Positions 9,556 to 20,735 of a stretch of DNA of 64,000 nucleotides are shown piece after piece. Made by a program: the position numbers and the translations under genes. The notes beneath the pieces were generated by a model. That model did not search any database. It saw nothing but the letters and a program-made list of their open reading frames with translations, and was not told the origin of the DNA. Position 1 is the stretch's first letter; every line of letters starts with the position of its first letter. The DNA comes from Cohnella fermenti (lineage in GTDB: Bacteria > Bacillota > Bacilli > Paenibacillales > Paenibacillaceae): the NCBI RefSeq assembly GCF_004801405.1, contig NZ_SSOB01000003.1, positions 186,001 to 250,000 of the forward strand, read 5' to 3'.

Positions 9556-11644
9556 CATACCGAATCCGTAACTCATACGGACGCACGGCTCTGCTCGGCA
9601 CGCTGCTGGCTGCCGTCACGCTAGGCTCGACAGGGGCGGTTGCAACCGCGATAACGGTGCCGGACACGATTCGGGTCGCCCTGTTCCTCGACCTGGGCTC
9701 CCGCTACCAGTTGACGACTCCCGTCGCGACGCTCGCGTCCGATACCGGCCTGCAGCTTGCGCTCGGCGGAGCGGTCTTCGGGAAGGCGGCGGGCGGACAG
9801 CAGGTTCGCTTCACGGTTGACGGCTACAAGGCGAAGGTGCTGGAGACGAACGATCTGACGACGGCCATCACCGTCCTCAAGAAAATCCAGACCGGCTCCA
9901 ACGCCGCATATGTCACGATGCTGTCGAAGAACGGCAAGGCGGTCTACCAGGTAACGGAAGGCAACTACGCCACCGCCGCAGCGGCGACGTCCGCGCTTGC
10001 GAAGTGGAACACGCCGACGTACACGCTCGGGGCGACGACGCTGACTCCGGCTGCGGTCGTCGGGCCGCTGGCCGTGGAGGCGGGGCCTTACGCGAGCGAG
10101 GCTGCCGCATCGGATGCCTTGACGAAGCTCGGCGGCGCAGGGCTTGACGCGTTCCTCGCGTATAAATCGGCAAGCGGCAAGGCGGCTTATTACGTCCGCA
10201 TCGGGCAGGCGGCCGATGCGACTGCGCTCAGCGCGATTCAGCTCAAGGCGGGCGCGGCCGGCATCACCGCCAAGAACGCGGACGCGACGGGCTCCTACGC
10301 GATCCTGCGCAACGATATGACGGTGAACGGAGCCCAGAACAAGCCGGTGAACCTGTATGCCGTCGGCTCCGGGGCGGCGCTGACTGCATCTCCGGCGGGC
10401 AGCGCGGGCATTCAAGTCGTCGAGCGGAGCAAACAGACGTATCGCGGAAGCATCGAGCTCAGCGCGCTGAACAACAATCTCGCGGTCGTCAACGAGGTCG
10501 ATCTGGAGCAATATCTGTATTCCGTTGTCGGCTCCGAGATTTATTCGTCATGGCCGGCGGAAGCGCAGAAGGCGCAGGCGGTTGCGGCTCGCACCTATTC
10601 GCTGTCCCTCGGCGTCGGCTTCCAGATTGCGAATGTTGTCGATACGACGCTGAGCCAGATGTATACGGGGATGGGCGGCGAGAGCAAGCAAGCCATCGCG
10701 GCCGTCCAGGCGACGGAAGGCGAAGTGATGACCTACGGCGGCAAGCCGATCTCCGCCGTGTTCTCCGCGAACTCGGGCGGTGTTACGGCAGATAACGCTA
10801 CCGAGGTCTGGAGGAACGTGACCAACTATCTGGTTGGAGGAATTCCGAGCCCGGACGAGGGGCCGCAGGAAGGCTTGCTGAATTGGAACCGGGTTGTTCT
10901 GGAGAGCGGGAAGACCGGGTATATCCGAAGCGACCTGCTTCGCGAAAGCGGCACGATGAATGAGGCGGGAATCAAACTGTTCGAAGTAACCGGCGACGGC
11001 GTCGCCGTTCGTTCCAGCCCGCAGGTGGTATCGAGCGTCGAGCCCATCGCAAGAGCGAACAAGGGCGACAAGGTGGTGACGCTGGAGGTTGTGCCGGAGT
11101 ATACGGCGTACAGTTGGAGGGAAGCTCCGGTGACGCCGGACGAGCTGCTGACCGCAATCAACAAGCGCGCGAAGACGAAGATCGACGGTCCGCTGAGAAC
11201 GCTCGAGGTGTCGCAGACGGGACCTTCCGGCAGAGCGATCGAGATCAAGGTGAACGGACAGGCAGTCGACGTCGGCTATCCCGACAACCTGCGCGGAGCG
11301 CTCGGCGGCATCAAGAGCACGCTGTTCACGATCGAGGAGACGGGACGAATCGCACTCGTTCAATCGAACGGGCAGACGCAGGAGAAGACGTCCACTTCCG
11401 GGTTTCAGGTGATCGGAGCCGGCGGAACGGGCACTCTCTCCGGCAATTATGTTATTCTTGGCGCGGATGGCGCGCTGCGGGCCGCCACGACGGAGCCGGG
11501 CTTCGTCATCAGCGGCAAGGGATACGGACACGGGCTGGGCATGTCCCAATGGGGAGCCAAGGGCTTGGCCGATCAGGGGTATGACTACCAATCTATTCTG
11601 CTATACTACTACAAGGACGTAAAGATCGAGAAGGATGGCCGGCA

Positions 11645-11648
<4 letters not shown>
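9552..11648 (+). CDS. SPOR and SpoIID/LytB domain protein
   Basis: The 698-aa secreted protein has a signal-like segment at residues 8-35, two SPOR-like repeats at about 85-230 (peptidoglycan glycan binding) and a SpoIID/LytB amidase-enhancer or lytic-transglycosylase-like core. The core includes [15 protein letters not shown] and N-S-G-G motifs, and ends in [13 protein letters not shown] near the C-terminus. Start 9552 is chosen because GGAGGT lies 8 nt upstream and the ATG overlaps the previous stop; an in-frame start at 9444 would add an unlikely leader. A cell-wall remodelling role during sporulation or division is inferred. It overlaps queA by 4 nt. Confidence 0.88.
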
Positions 11649-13877
<2,229 letters not shown>

Positions 13878-13900
13878 GTGTAGAGAGGAGGGGACATACA

Positions 13901-14215
13901 ATGACAGCTTTATTGCCATTCGTGCTTATGTTCGTTATCTTCTACTTCCTGCTGATCCGTCCGCAGCAGAAGAAGTCGAAGACGCGCAATGCAATGCTTC
14001 GTGCCATTAAGAAGGGCGACAAGATTACGACGATCGGCGGCCTTCACGGGACGATCGCCGAGATTACGGACGATACGGTTGTGCTGAAGGTGAACGACGT
14101 CACGAAGCTGACGTTCGATCGCTCGGCGATCAACAACGTCGTCGAGGCGTCTCCGGTCAAGCTGGAGAAAGCCGAGAAGGTCGAAGCGACAACCGAAGCA
14201 AGCGCAGAATCGTAA
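13901..14215 (+). CDS. yajC: preprotein translocase subunit YajC
   Basis: YajC is an accessory membrane subunit associated with SecDF. The 104-aa protein has one N-terminal transmembrane helix (L-L-P-F-V-L-M-F-V-I-F-Y-F-L-L-I), the family motif R-P-Q-Q-K-K, then a small beta-domain (G-D-K-I-T-T-I-G-G-L-H-G). A GAGGAGGGG ribosome-binding site precedes ATG 13901. The 3' end lies in a short imperfect tandem duplication of about 28 bp (about 14197-14255) that spans the stop codon. Confidence 0.95.
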   Translation: MTALLPFVLMFVIFYFLLIRPQQKKSKTRNAMLRAIKKGDKITTIGGLHGTIAEITDDTVVLKVNDVTKLTFDRSAINNVVEASPVKLEKAEKVEATTEASAES

Positions 14216-14299
14216 GCAAGGGATCGCAAGCGCAGAATCGTTAGCGAGGAAGCGCAACGACCTCTCTTGCGCGAAAGCGCAATGCGGAACAAACAAAGA

Positions 14300-14341
14300 A
14301 GCCCTTCCCGGGATACGCTGTCGAAGCGTCCGGGAAGGGCT
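14300..14341. terminator. bidirectional terminator between yajC and the PAP2 gene
   Basis: A 12-bp outer stem (14300-14311 with 14330-14341) and an inner ACGCT/AGCGT stem make a long hairpin. Read on the minus strand it is followed by a T-rich stretch, so it best terminates the PAP2 transcript; on the plus strand it can end the yajC run. Confidence 0.8.
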
Positions 14342-14365
14342 CTTGCCATTGTCGGCTATTCGCGT

Positions 14366-15238
14366 TCAGGAGCCGGTGGAACGGGAGGCGGAGCGAGCCA
14401 GTCGGCGCGAGGCGTCGGACGGAGAGCTGCGCTGAGCAAGCGCGGTTCGGCGGTCCGCCCAGGCGCCGACCTTCAGGCCGACCGCTGCGCAGACTGCGGC
14501 GAGGCAGAGGCCAAGCGTCATGTCCGTGAACCAGTGAATGCCGAGGTAGAAGATCGAGAACACGATGACGACGGCATTGATGCCGGCGAAGACGGCCCAC
14601 CGGCGGATTCCCGAGCGCGCCGCAAGCAGCGCCATCGTCACCGAGATGGATGTGTGCAGGCTCGGAACGCAGTTGTCCAGCCCCGACAGGTGGCGATATT
14701 GCTGTTCGAACTGCGGGAACACCTCAAGTATAAGGAAGTGGATACGCGGCGAGGCCGACCAGGCTTCGTCGACCGGTACGAACAGGAAGAACGGCACCGC
14801 GATCAAGTAATTCAGAAGCAGGGCGGTGCAGAAAGCGTAATAAAGCTTGTAATCCTTCCGATACGCATAGATGGCAGCGGACGAGACGATGACCGCCTGG
14901 AACATAACAAGATAGAAGATCGAGCAGAGAACCGTCAGGTAGTCCGACCCAAGCGCCTTCTGCAAGGAAGCTTGCCAACTGCCCTCCCAGCCGGTAAGCG
15001 CCGACGTCAGGTTATAGGGAACCGGAAACATGGCTTCCAGCTCGAGTTCGAATTTATTGACCAAGAGAATCGCCAGAAGCAAGAGGAAAAAAATCAGCCC
15101 GGACCACGACGAGAACAGCATTCTTATGAAAGCCGCGGCCGCCGCGAACGGCTGCCTGCCCGTTCCGAACCAGAGCAGAATGGCGACGGCAATCGCCGTA
15201 TAGAGCGAAATGCTAAGCATGGAATGGAACAGAACCAC
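14366..15238 (-). CDS. PAP2 superfamily membrane phosphatase
   Basis: The 290-aa protein has about six transmembrane helices and the PAP2 active-site motifs P-S-L-H-T-S (C2) and S-I-F-Y-L-G-I-H-W-F-T-D (C3). It resembles lipid-phosphate phosphatase or inositolphosphoryl-transferase-like members, which act on lipid phosphates at the membrane outer face. The start is GTG 15238 with GGGGGAG about 8 nt upstream; the next ATG is six codons in. A hydrophilic Arg/Ser-rich tail ends the protein. It interrupts the usual yajC-TIGR04086 adjacency, so it is probably a lineage-specific insertion. The lipid substrate is unknown. Confidence 0.85.
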   Translation of the reverse strand: MVLFHSMLSISLYTAIAVAILLWFGTGRQPFAAAAAFIRMLFSSWSGLIFFLLLLAILLVNKFELELEAMFPVPYNLTSALTGWEGSWQASLQKALGSDYLTVLCSIFYLVMFQAVIVSSAAIYAYRKDYKLYYAFCTALLLNYLIAVPFFLFVPVDEAWSASPRIHFLILEVFPQFEQQYRHLSGLDNCVPSLHTSISVTMALLAARSGIRRWAVFAGINAVVIVFSIFYLGIHWFTDMTLGLCLAAVCAAVGLKVGAWADRRTALAQRSSPSDASRRLARSASRSTGS

Positions 15239-15357
15239 TTGGTAACTCCCCCGCTATCTGAAGGTAGAAATACGGACTTAGTATAGCACATTAGGGGGGC
15301 GAACACGAAACTCCGTTTGGCTTGCGGCTCGCTCGGCTTTTTGCCCCGTTGGTTGTC

Positions 15358-15762
15358 TTATCTTCGCTTGCTTGCCGACCCGGTATTGACCCCGAACATG
15401 CCCCCGAAGGCCCCGGCCGCGCAGCACAATCCGAGCATGGAGAGGATACGCGGCGTCCAGCCGATATCGCTGGCCAAGTAGCTGGCGGCAAGGACGAGCA
15501 GCGCATATAGCAGGCCGGTGGCGAAGCCGACGTACCAGCCTCTCTTCCCGGAGCGGCGAGCCGAGACGAACCCTCCGCAGAGGGAGGCGAAGCCGTGCAC
15601 GCCGAATACCCATGGGACGATCTCGTTCTCGCCGAGGGACGAGCCGTAGAGCATAATGGAGACGAGCAAAGTTCCGGCCGCAAGCCAGATGATGGCCCAC
15701 AGGATTCCGGACACGACCGGAGACGCAATTCGGAAGCCGGTGACTTGGGGGATGGACTTCAT
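15358..15762 (-). CDS. TIGR04086 family membrane protein (YrzE-like)
   Basis: The 134-aa protein has four hydrophobic segments, glycine-rich turns and the polar loop R-R-S-G-K-R-G-W, matching the Bacillales TIGR04086/YrzE family of unknown function. An AAGGAG site lies 10 nt before the ATG. In Bacillus the homologue sits between yajC (yrbF) and yrbG-spoVB, the same context as here, although here it is on the opposite strand to yajC. Confidence 0.8.
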   Translation of the reverse strand: MKSIPQVTGFRIASPVVSGILWAIIWLAAGTLLVSIMLYGSSLGENEIVPWVFGVHGFASLCGGFVSARRSGKRGWYVGFATGLLYALLVLAASYLASDIGWTPRILSMLGLCCAAGAFGGMFGVNTGSASKRR

Positions 15763-15913
15763 GGGACACGCTCCTTCGATAGGGGTTTGTATCAGCCTAT
15801 GGCCGCAAACGGAATGCTAGTACACCTAGCTCGCCCAGCTCGACATTCGGCGTTCGGAGACGGATGGAACGGCCATTTTTACCACCGGGTTGCCCGTATG
15901 AGGCCGTTCGGGG

Positions 15914-15948
15914 AAGGTGACAATAACAGGCGCCGCAGGCGTCACCTT
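15914..15948 (+). other. stem-loop upstream of the DUF421-tail gene
   Basis: AAGGTGAC at 15914-15921 pairs with GTCACCTT at 15941-15948, with GC-rich complementarity inside. It sits 24 bp before the start at 15972. It has no T-run, so it could be a leader hairpin rather than a terminator. Confidence 0.4.
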
Positions 15949-15971
15949 CAAGGAACCGGAGGGATCGGATC

Positions 15972-16181
15972 ATGGATCAGACGTTGTCCGCGAAGATTCG
16001 GTTCGCGCCTCTGCCGTACGTGCTCATTATGGACGGCGAGGTGCGGGACGACAATCTGGATAAGCTCGGCAGGAACCGGTTCTGGTTGCGAAGCCAATTG
16101 CGTCAGCGGGGAATCCGCAGCTTCAAGAGCGTGTACTATTGCAGCATCGACCGACGTGGAAAATTATATATTGCCAGGTGA
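15972..16181 (+). CDS. stand-alone DUF421 C-terminal domain (YrbG-like remnant or mini-protein)
   Basis: The 69-aa product aligns by eye with only the cytosolic C-terminal domain of DUF421 membrane proteins (YetF/YrbG): P-Y-V-L-I-M-D-G-E-V, then D-N-L-D-K-L, L-R-S-Q-L-R-Q-R-G-I and Y-C-S-I-D-R-R-G-K-L-Y-I. No membrane segments precede it and no in-frame remnant is visible in 15763-15971. GGAGGG about 9 nt before ATG 15972 suggests it is translated. Bacillus yrbG occupies this same place before spoVB, so it is either a reduced relic or a functional small protein. It converges on spoVB with a 21-nt gap. Confidence 0.6.
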   Translation: MDQTLSAKIRFAPLPYVLIMDGEVRDDNLDKLGRNRFWLRSQLRQRGIRSFKSVYYCSIDRRGKLYIAR

Positions 16182-16202
16182 AAAAAGCGGCGGGGCGGAG
16201 CA

Positions 16203-17795
16203 TCAACGGAACATTCGGCCGAGCACGGGAATTCGCTGGATGTCCAGCCGATCGATGAGCTTGAGCCAGATCAGCAGCAGCACATAGACGGCAACCGCGG
16301 CGAACGAGGCGGCGACCAGCCGCAGCGGATCGTTCGCGGGAATCGCCGAGTTCCAGATGGCCAAGGCGGAAGCTCCGGTGATCAGCATCGCCAGCGCGAC
16401 CTTCAGGAAGTCGGCGGGAAGAAGGCGGAAGCCGGTCAGTCTCGCGACGCTGAACCAATGCATCAGCGTGACCAGCACCATGTTGACGGCTACCGCGATA
16501 ATCGCGCCCCGAATGCCCAGGCTGGGGTTGCTGGCAAGCTGGACAATGAGGAACAGCTTGACGAGCGCTCCCGCGAACGTATTGACGAGGGCCGTTCCCG
16601 GCCGGTTCAGCGCTTGGAGAGCCGCTTGAAGCGGAGCCTGCATGTAGACGAAGACGGCGACCGGGGCGAGCAGGCGGAGCATCCATGCCATCGAGTCGTT
16701 CCCGTACAGGAGAGAACAGATCGGTCCCGCCAGCAGCGCCATAAGAATGATGAACGGGGCGGCGGTGACGACCGCAAGGCGCATCGACTGGTGCAGCCGC
16801 TTCTGAATGCCCGCCCAGTCGCCCTGCGCGGCAGCGTCCGACAGCGCGGGAACCAGCGAGACGGCAAGCGAATAGGTCAAGGCGCCGGGCAGCATAAGCA
16901 GCGGAATGACCATGCCCTGCAGTTCTCCGTAGAGCGATGTGGCGGCGGCGACCGCGATTCCGGCCGCGACAAGGCTCTTGGCGGTCAGAATCGATTCCAA
17001 GAGGTAGGAGAGCGAGCCGATCAGCTTGCTGCCCGTCACCGGAAGCGCAATGCCGAGCAGGCGGCGGGGAAGGGCTTTCTCCTCTTCCGGTGATACGGAG
17101 TCCGCAAGCGGCGACGAAGGATCGGAAGCGGCGCCCGAATCCCCTGAAGCTCTGGCCCTGGAATCGAGACGGAGCTGTCTCCACAAGATAAGGAGGCCGG
17201 CGAGCTCGCCCATGACGAGCCCGGCCATCGCTCCGGCGGCAGCCGCATGGAGGCCCCAAGGAAGCAGCAGCGTCGTCAGCAGCAGCGTGAGGACAATGCG
17301 GACAAGCGATTCCGTCGTCTGGGAGATGGCGGTCGGAATCATGTTCTGCTTGCCCTGGAAGTACCCGCGCCAGACGGACGATATCGCGACAAGGGGCAGC
17401 GCCGGAATCATTGTGACGAACGCGGTGCCGACCCGGGGATCGGTCATGATCGTCGTGGAGATCCAGTCGGCCATCGCCAGACACGCAGCGGCGGTGGCGA
17501 GGCTGACCGCGACCGACATTCCCATCGCGATTCGGAGAATGCGCCGCACAAGCCGAAGCTTGCCGCGGGAATCGGCTTCGGCGACCAGCTTGGCCACGGC
17601 GAGGGGAAGACCTCCGGTAATGACGGTAAGGATGACGATCATGAACGGATAGACGAGCTGGATCAGGCCGACTCCTTCGGACCCGATAATGCGCGGCAGC
17701 GCGATTCTCGGGACGAAGCCGAGCAGCCGGTTCAGCAGCCCCGCCGCCAGCAGGATCATCGCACCCTGAATAAACGATTGCTTGCGCTTGGACAT
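16203..17795 (-). CDS. spoVB: stage V sporulation protein B (MOP-superfamily flippase)
   Basis: The 530-aa polytopic protein has about 14 transmembrane segments and the MurJ/SpoVB opening G-A-M-I-L-L-A-A-G-L-L-N-R-L-L-G-F with R-I-A-L-P-R-I-I-G-S-E-G-V-G. SpoVB is needed for spore cortex formation and is thought to move a lipid-linked cell-wall precursor. The start at 17795 (M-S-K-R-K-Q) is preferred because AAGGGG lies just upstream; an in-frame ATG at 17831 lacks one. A charged loop of about 30 residues rich in Ser/Glu/Asp lies mid-protein. Location next to comN and secD matches Bacillus synteny. Confidence 0.9.
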   Translation of the reverse strand: MSKRKQSFIQGAMILLAAGLLNRLLGFVPRIALPRIIGSEGVGLIQLVYPFMIVILTVITGGLPLAVAKLVAEADSRGKLRLVRRILRIAMGMSVAVSLATAAACLAMADWISTTIMTDPRVGTAFVTMIPALPLVAISSVWRGYFQGKQNMIPTAISQTTESLVRIVLTLLLTTLLLPWGLHAAAAGAMAGLVMGELAGLLILWRQLRLDSRARASGDSGAASDPSSPLADSVSPEEEKALPRRLLGIALPVTGSKLIGSLSYLLESILTAKSLVAAGIAVAAATSLYGELQGMVIPLLMLPGALTYSLAVSLVPALSDAAAQGDWAGIQKRLHQSMRLAVVTAAPFIILMALLAGPICSLLYGNDSMAWMLRLLAPVAVFVYMQAPLQAALQALNRPGTALVNTFAGALVKLFLIVQLASNPSLGIRGAIIAVAVNMVLVTLMHWFSVARLTGFRLLPADFLKVALAMLITGASALAIWNSAIPANDPLRLVAASFAAVAVYVLLLIWLKLIDRLDIQRIPVLGRMFR

Positions 17796-18060
17796 GGCAA
17801 CCCCTTCTCGCGGCAGACGTGAATAGTACATGCTATGCTGCCGCCTGCCCGCTTGATGCCTGAAGTTGTCCGCGGCGATGGCGATTTGTCCATGCGCAGT
17901 GAGGAAGCCGAAGATGAAGAGGGCTGGAGGATGTCGAGGACGAGGGCGCTGCGAGCGGGCTGAAGGCGTTTTTGCTTAAGCAGGGAGGAATTCGCAAGCA
18001 AGGTATCGAAGTTAATACTCACCGATGTTGAAGTCTCGCGGACAGGTAGGAGGAACTGGC

Positions 18061-18339
18061 ATGCCGGATAACGAAGATGAGGCGGCTCGAAGCGAAGTTC
18101 TCAGCGAAGCGGAGAGGAATCGCATGATCGAGCAACTGTGCGTGAACAAGGCGGAGGAGTTCCGAATGATCGGCTACGAGCAGGTAACCGGACCGGATAT
18201 CTGGGAGTGCGTCAGCGATCGGTACTACAAGTCGGGAACGCCGGCTCTTCACGTGATGGTGAACGATATCATGTCTCTTAAAGTGAACCAGTATATGAAC
18301 TACATAACGCTGAGCTTGTATCGCGGGGAGAAGCGGTAG
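18061..18339 (+). CDS. comN: post-transcriptional regulator ComN
   Basis: The 92-aa product fits the ComN/YrzD family (PF13797), which in Bacillus controls late competence mRNA and cell-pole functions. Recognisable parts are the central helix containing C-V-N-K-A-E-E-F-R-M-I-G-Y and the C-terminal M-V-N-D-I-M-S-L-K-V-N-Q-Y-M-N-Y. GGAGGAACTGGC before ATG 18061 decides the start over ATG 18025. It is divergent from spoVB, and a strong terminator follows. Confidence 0.85.
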   Translation: MPDNEDEAARSEVLSEAERNRMIEQLCVNKAEEFRMIGYEQVTGPDIWECVSDRYYKSGTPALHVMVNDIMSLKVNQYMNYITLSLYRGEKR

Positions 18340-18375
18340 ACGTCGCTCCCGCCGATGCGATCCGATCGAACAAGC

Positions 18376-18420
18376 GCAGGCAGCCGGGCGATCATGCCGT
18401 CCCGGCTGCCTGCTTTTTTT
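18376..18420 (+). terminator. intrinsic terminator after comN
   Basis: A 13-bp perfect stem (18376-18388 with 18401-18413) is followed by seven T residues. This is a textbook rho-independent terminator isolating comN from secD. Confidence 0.95.
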
Positions 18421-18447
18421 GGGAGCGGCTGCCCGTTTTTCGACAAA

Positions 18448-18477
18448 TTGACTTCCTTTTTAACGCGTAGGTATAAT
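18448..18477 (+). promoter_or_regulatory. promoter of secDF
   Basis: TTGACT at 18448-18453 and TATAAT at 18472-18477 are separated by 18 bp, 37 bp before the secD start. This is a near-consensus sigma-A promoter. Confidence 0.85.
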
Positions 18478-18513
18478 AGGAACATTGAGAACGAAAGGGG
18501 ATCGCAACGCACA

Positions 18514-19764
18514 ATGAAACGACTGCTCACGTTCGTGCTAGTCGTCGTTGTGGCATTCGGGGTTATTGTATGGTCAAGCCCTGGATTGCTTCATTCGACA
18601 AAGCTGGGTCTCGACCTGAAGGGCGGCTTCGAGATTCTGTACGAGGCGCAACCGCTTACGGAAGGCGGAACCGTCACGAAGGAATCGCTTAAGGAGACCG
18701 CGAAGAGCTTGGAGAAGCGCGCCAATAAGACAGGCGTATCCGAGCCGGAAGTTACGACGGAAGGGAGCAATCGAATCCGCGTCAAGATCGCGGGAGTCAG
18801 CGACCCCGAAGCCGTTCGGGCAATCATGAAGAAGCCTGCCGAGCTTGAATTCCGCAGCGCCAGCGGCTGCGAAGCCGACGCGGGCTATTGCAAGGTCGAG
18901 CTCCTCGGCAGCGACTTCGTCGAAGGGGCGGCCAAGGTTGTGTACAACAGCCTGAACGAGCCGCTTATTCAGATCGAAGTGAAGGACAAGGAGAAATTCG
19001 CCGAGATCTCGACCCGCCTCGTCGGCAAGAATCTCGCGATCTATCTTGACGACGACATGCTGTCCGATCCGGTCGTTCAGCAGGCTCTGACGGACGGAAC
19101 GGCGACCATCTCCGGCCAACGCACGATTGCGGAGGCCAAGGAGCTCGCCGACGTCATCAATCTCGGGGCGTTGCCGCTCAGCCTGACCGAGAAGTATTCG
19201 CAGAGCGTGGGAGCAACCCTCGGCCAGAAGTCGCTCGAAGAGACGGCTCTCGCCGGCATCGTCGCCTCTATCGTCATTCTGCTGTTTATGCTTGTGTTCT
19301 ACCGCTTGCCCGGCTTTATCGCTTGCATCTGTCTTCTCGTGTTCGTCTGGGTGCTGCTCGCCGTGTTCTGGATGATGAACGCGACGCTCACGCTGCCGGG
19401 CATCGCCGCCTTCATTCTGGGCATAGGCATCGCCGTCGATACGAACATCATTACCGCGGAACGAATCAAGGACGAGATTCGCAACGGCAAGAGCATCTCC
19501 TCCGCTCTTCGCTCGGGCAACAAGAACAGCTTCCGGACGGTTATCGACGCGCACATCACGAACATTATCGTCGGCGCCGTGCTGTACTTCATCGGCCAAG
19601 GCACCGTCAAGGGCTTCGCCGTTGTGCATCTGGCGAGCATCATCATCAACATCGCGACCAATCTTTTCCTGGCTCGGTTCTTCCTTCAGCTTGTAGTGAA
19701 GAGCGGTCGCTTCAACAAGCCGTCTTATTATGGCGTGAAGGAGAGTGAGATCCGTGCGCTATAA
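18514..19764 (+). CDS. secD: protein translocase subunit SecD
   Basis: SecD uses the proton gradient to help pull secreted proteins through SecYEG. The 416-aa protein has an N-terminal membrane helix, the family motif L-G-L-D-L-K-G-G-F, a large extracytoplasmic P1 domain, and five C-terminal helices including G-I-A-V-D-T-N-I-I. ATG 18514 follows AAAGGGG and the promoter; the longer frame from 18355 would start upstream of that promoter. SecD and SecF are separate genes here, unlike the fused SecDF of Bacillus subtilis. Confidence 0.95.
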   Translation: MKRLLTFVLVVVVAFGVIVWSSPGLLHSTKLGLDLKGGFEILYEAQPLTEGGTVTKESLKETAKSLEKRANKTGVSEPEVTTEGSNRIRVKIAGVSDPEAVRAIMKKPAELEFRSASGCEADAGYCKVELLGSDFVEGAAKVVYNSLNEPLIQIEVKDKEKFAEISTRLVGKNLAIYLDDDMLSDPVVQQALTDGTATISGQRTIAEAKELADVINLGALPLSLTEKYSQSVGATLGQKSLEETALAGIVASIVILLFMLVFYRLPGFIACICLLVFVWVLLAVFWMMNATLTLPGIAAFILGIGIAVDTNIITAERIKDEIRNGKSISSALRSGNKNSFRTVIDAHITNIIVGAVLYFIGQGTVKGFAVVHLASIIINIATNLFLARFFLQLVVKSGRFNKPSYYGVKESEIRAL

Positions 19765-20659
19765 GTGGAAGGACTTCAACTTCGTCAAGGCAGCCCGTCC
19801 GGTGTTCATCGGCGCGATTGTCCTTGTGCTGGCGGGCATTCTCTCGCTGTCCCTGTTCGGGCTGAATTACGGAATCGACTTCAAGTCCGGTTCCTCGGTC
19901 GATATCTCGGTCAGCAAGCCGATCGACAAGGCCAAGGTAGAAGAGTTCCTGAACGGCGAGGAATTCGGCAAGTATACGTTCACCTCCGGCGAAGAGCGGG
20001 TGTCGATCCGCTTCGAGGCGGCGCTCACCGAAGCGCAGCAGACGAAGCTGGAATCCGACTTCAAGGAGAAATTCGATGAATCGGCCGCCTTCGAGATTAA
20101 TATTGTAGACGTAGAGATTGCGAAGGAGCAGGAGCTCAACGCATTGTACGGCATTCTGATCGCGAGCGTCGGCATCGTCATCTACGTTGCCATCCGCTTC
20201 GAGTGGCGCTTCGCGATCTCCGCGGTCGCTTCCCTGCTGTTCGTCGCGTTTATGGTTATCACGATCTTCTCGTTGTTCCGACTGGAGGTCAATCTGCCGT
20301 TTATCCTGGCGATTCTGACGATCATCGGGTATTCGATCAACGATACCGTCGTTATCTTCGACCGAATTCGCGAGAACCTTCGCTTCGCGAAGCTGAAGAC
20401 GGATTCCGACCTGACGGAAGTGGTCAACAAGAGCATCAGCCAGACGCTGACCCGTTCGATCAACACGGTCGTCACCGTCGCGTTCGCCGCCGCTTGCTTG
20501 TTCGCCTTCGGCAGCGAAGCGCTGAAGATGTTCTCGCTGGCGATGCTGCTCGGCCTGCTCATCGGCGCGGCTTCTTCGATCTTCATCGCCAGCCCGCTCT
20601 GGCACCTGCTTCGCCGCAAGGCCAAGCCTCATAAGCCGAAGCCGCAGACCGCGCCGTAA
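19754..20659 (+). CDS. secF: protein translocase subunit SecF
   Basis: The 301-aa partner of SecD contains the SecF opening F-N-F-V-K-A-A-R-P, G-I-D-F-K-S-G-S, and the transmembrane segment G-Y-S-I-N-D-T-V-V-I-F-D-R-I-R-E-N that defines the family. The start is placed at GTG 19754, 10 nt after AAGGAG (19738-19743); GTG 19745 is too close to that site. The gene overlaps the end of secD by 11 nt. The tail is basic and Pro-rich. Confidence 0.94.
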   Translation: MRYKWKDFNFVKAARPVFIGAIVLVLAGILSLSLFGLNYGIDFKSGSSVDISVSKPIDKAKVEEFLNGEEFGKYTFTSGEERVSIRFEAALTEAQQTKLESDFKEKFDESAAFEINIVDVEIAKEQELNALYGILIASVGIVIYVAIRFEWRFAISAVASLLFVAFMVITIFSLFRLEVNLPFILAILTIIGYSINDTVVIFDRIRENLRFAKLKTDSDLTEVVNKSISQTLTRSINTVVTVAFAAACLFAFGSEALKMFSLAMLLGLLIGAASSIFIASPLWHLLRRKAKPHKPKPQTAP

Positions 20660-20735
20660 CGCGAGGCGCGGACGGATTCGAACGTCGGACAGTCGGACAG
20701 TTCAGAGAGATAGCAAGATCAAGGGAGGGCTCGAT

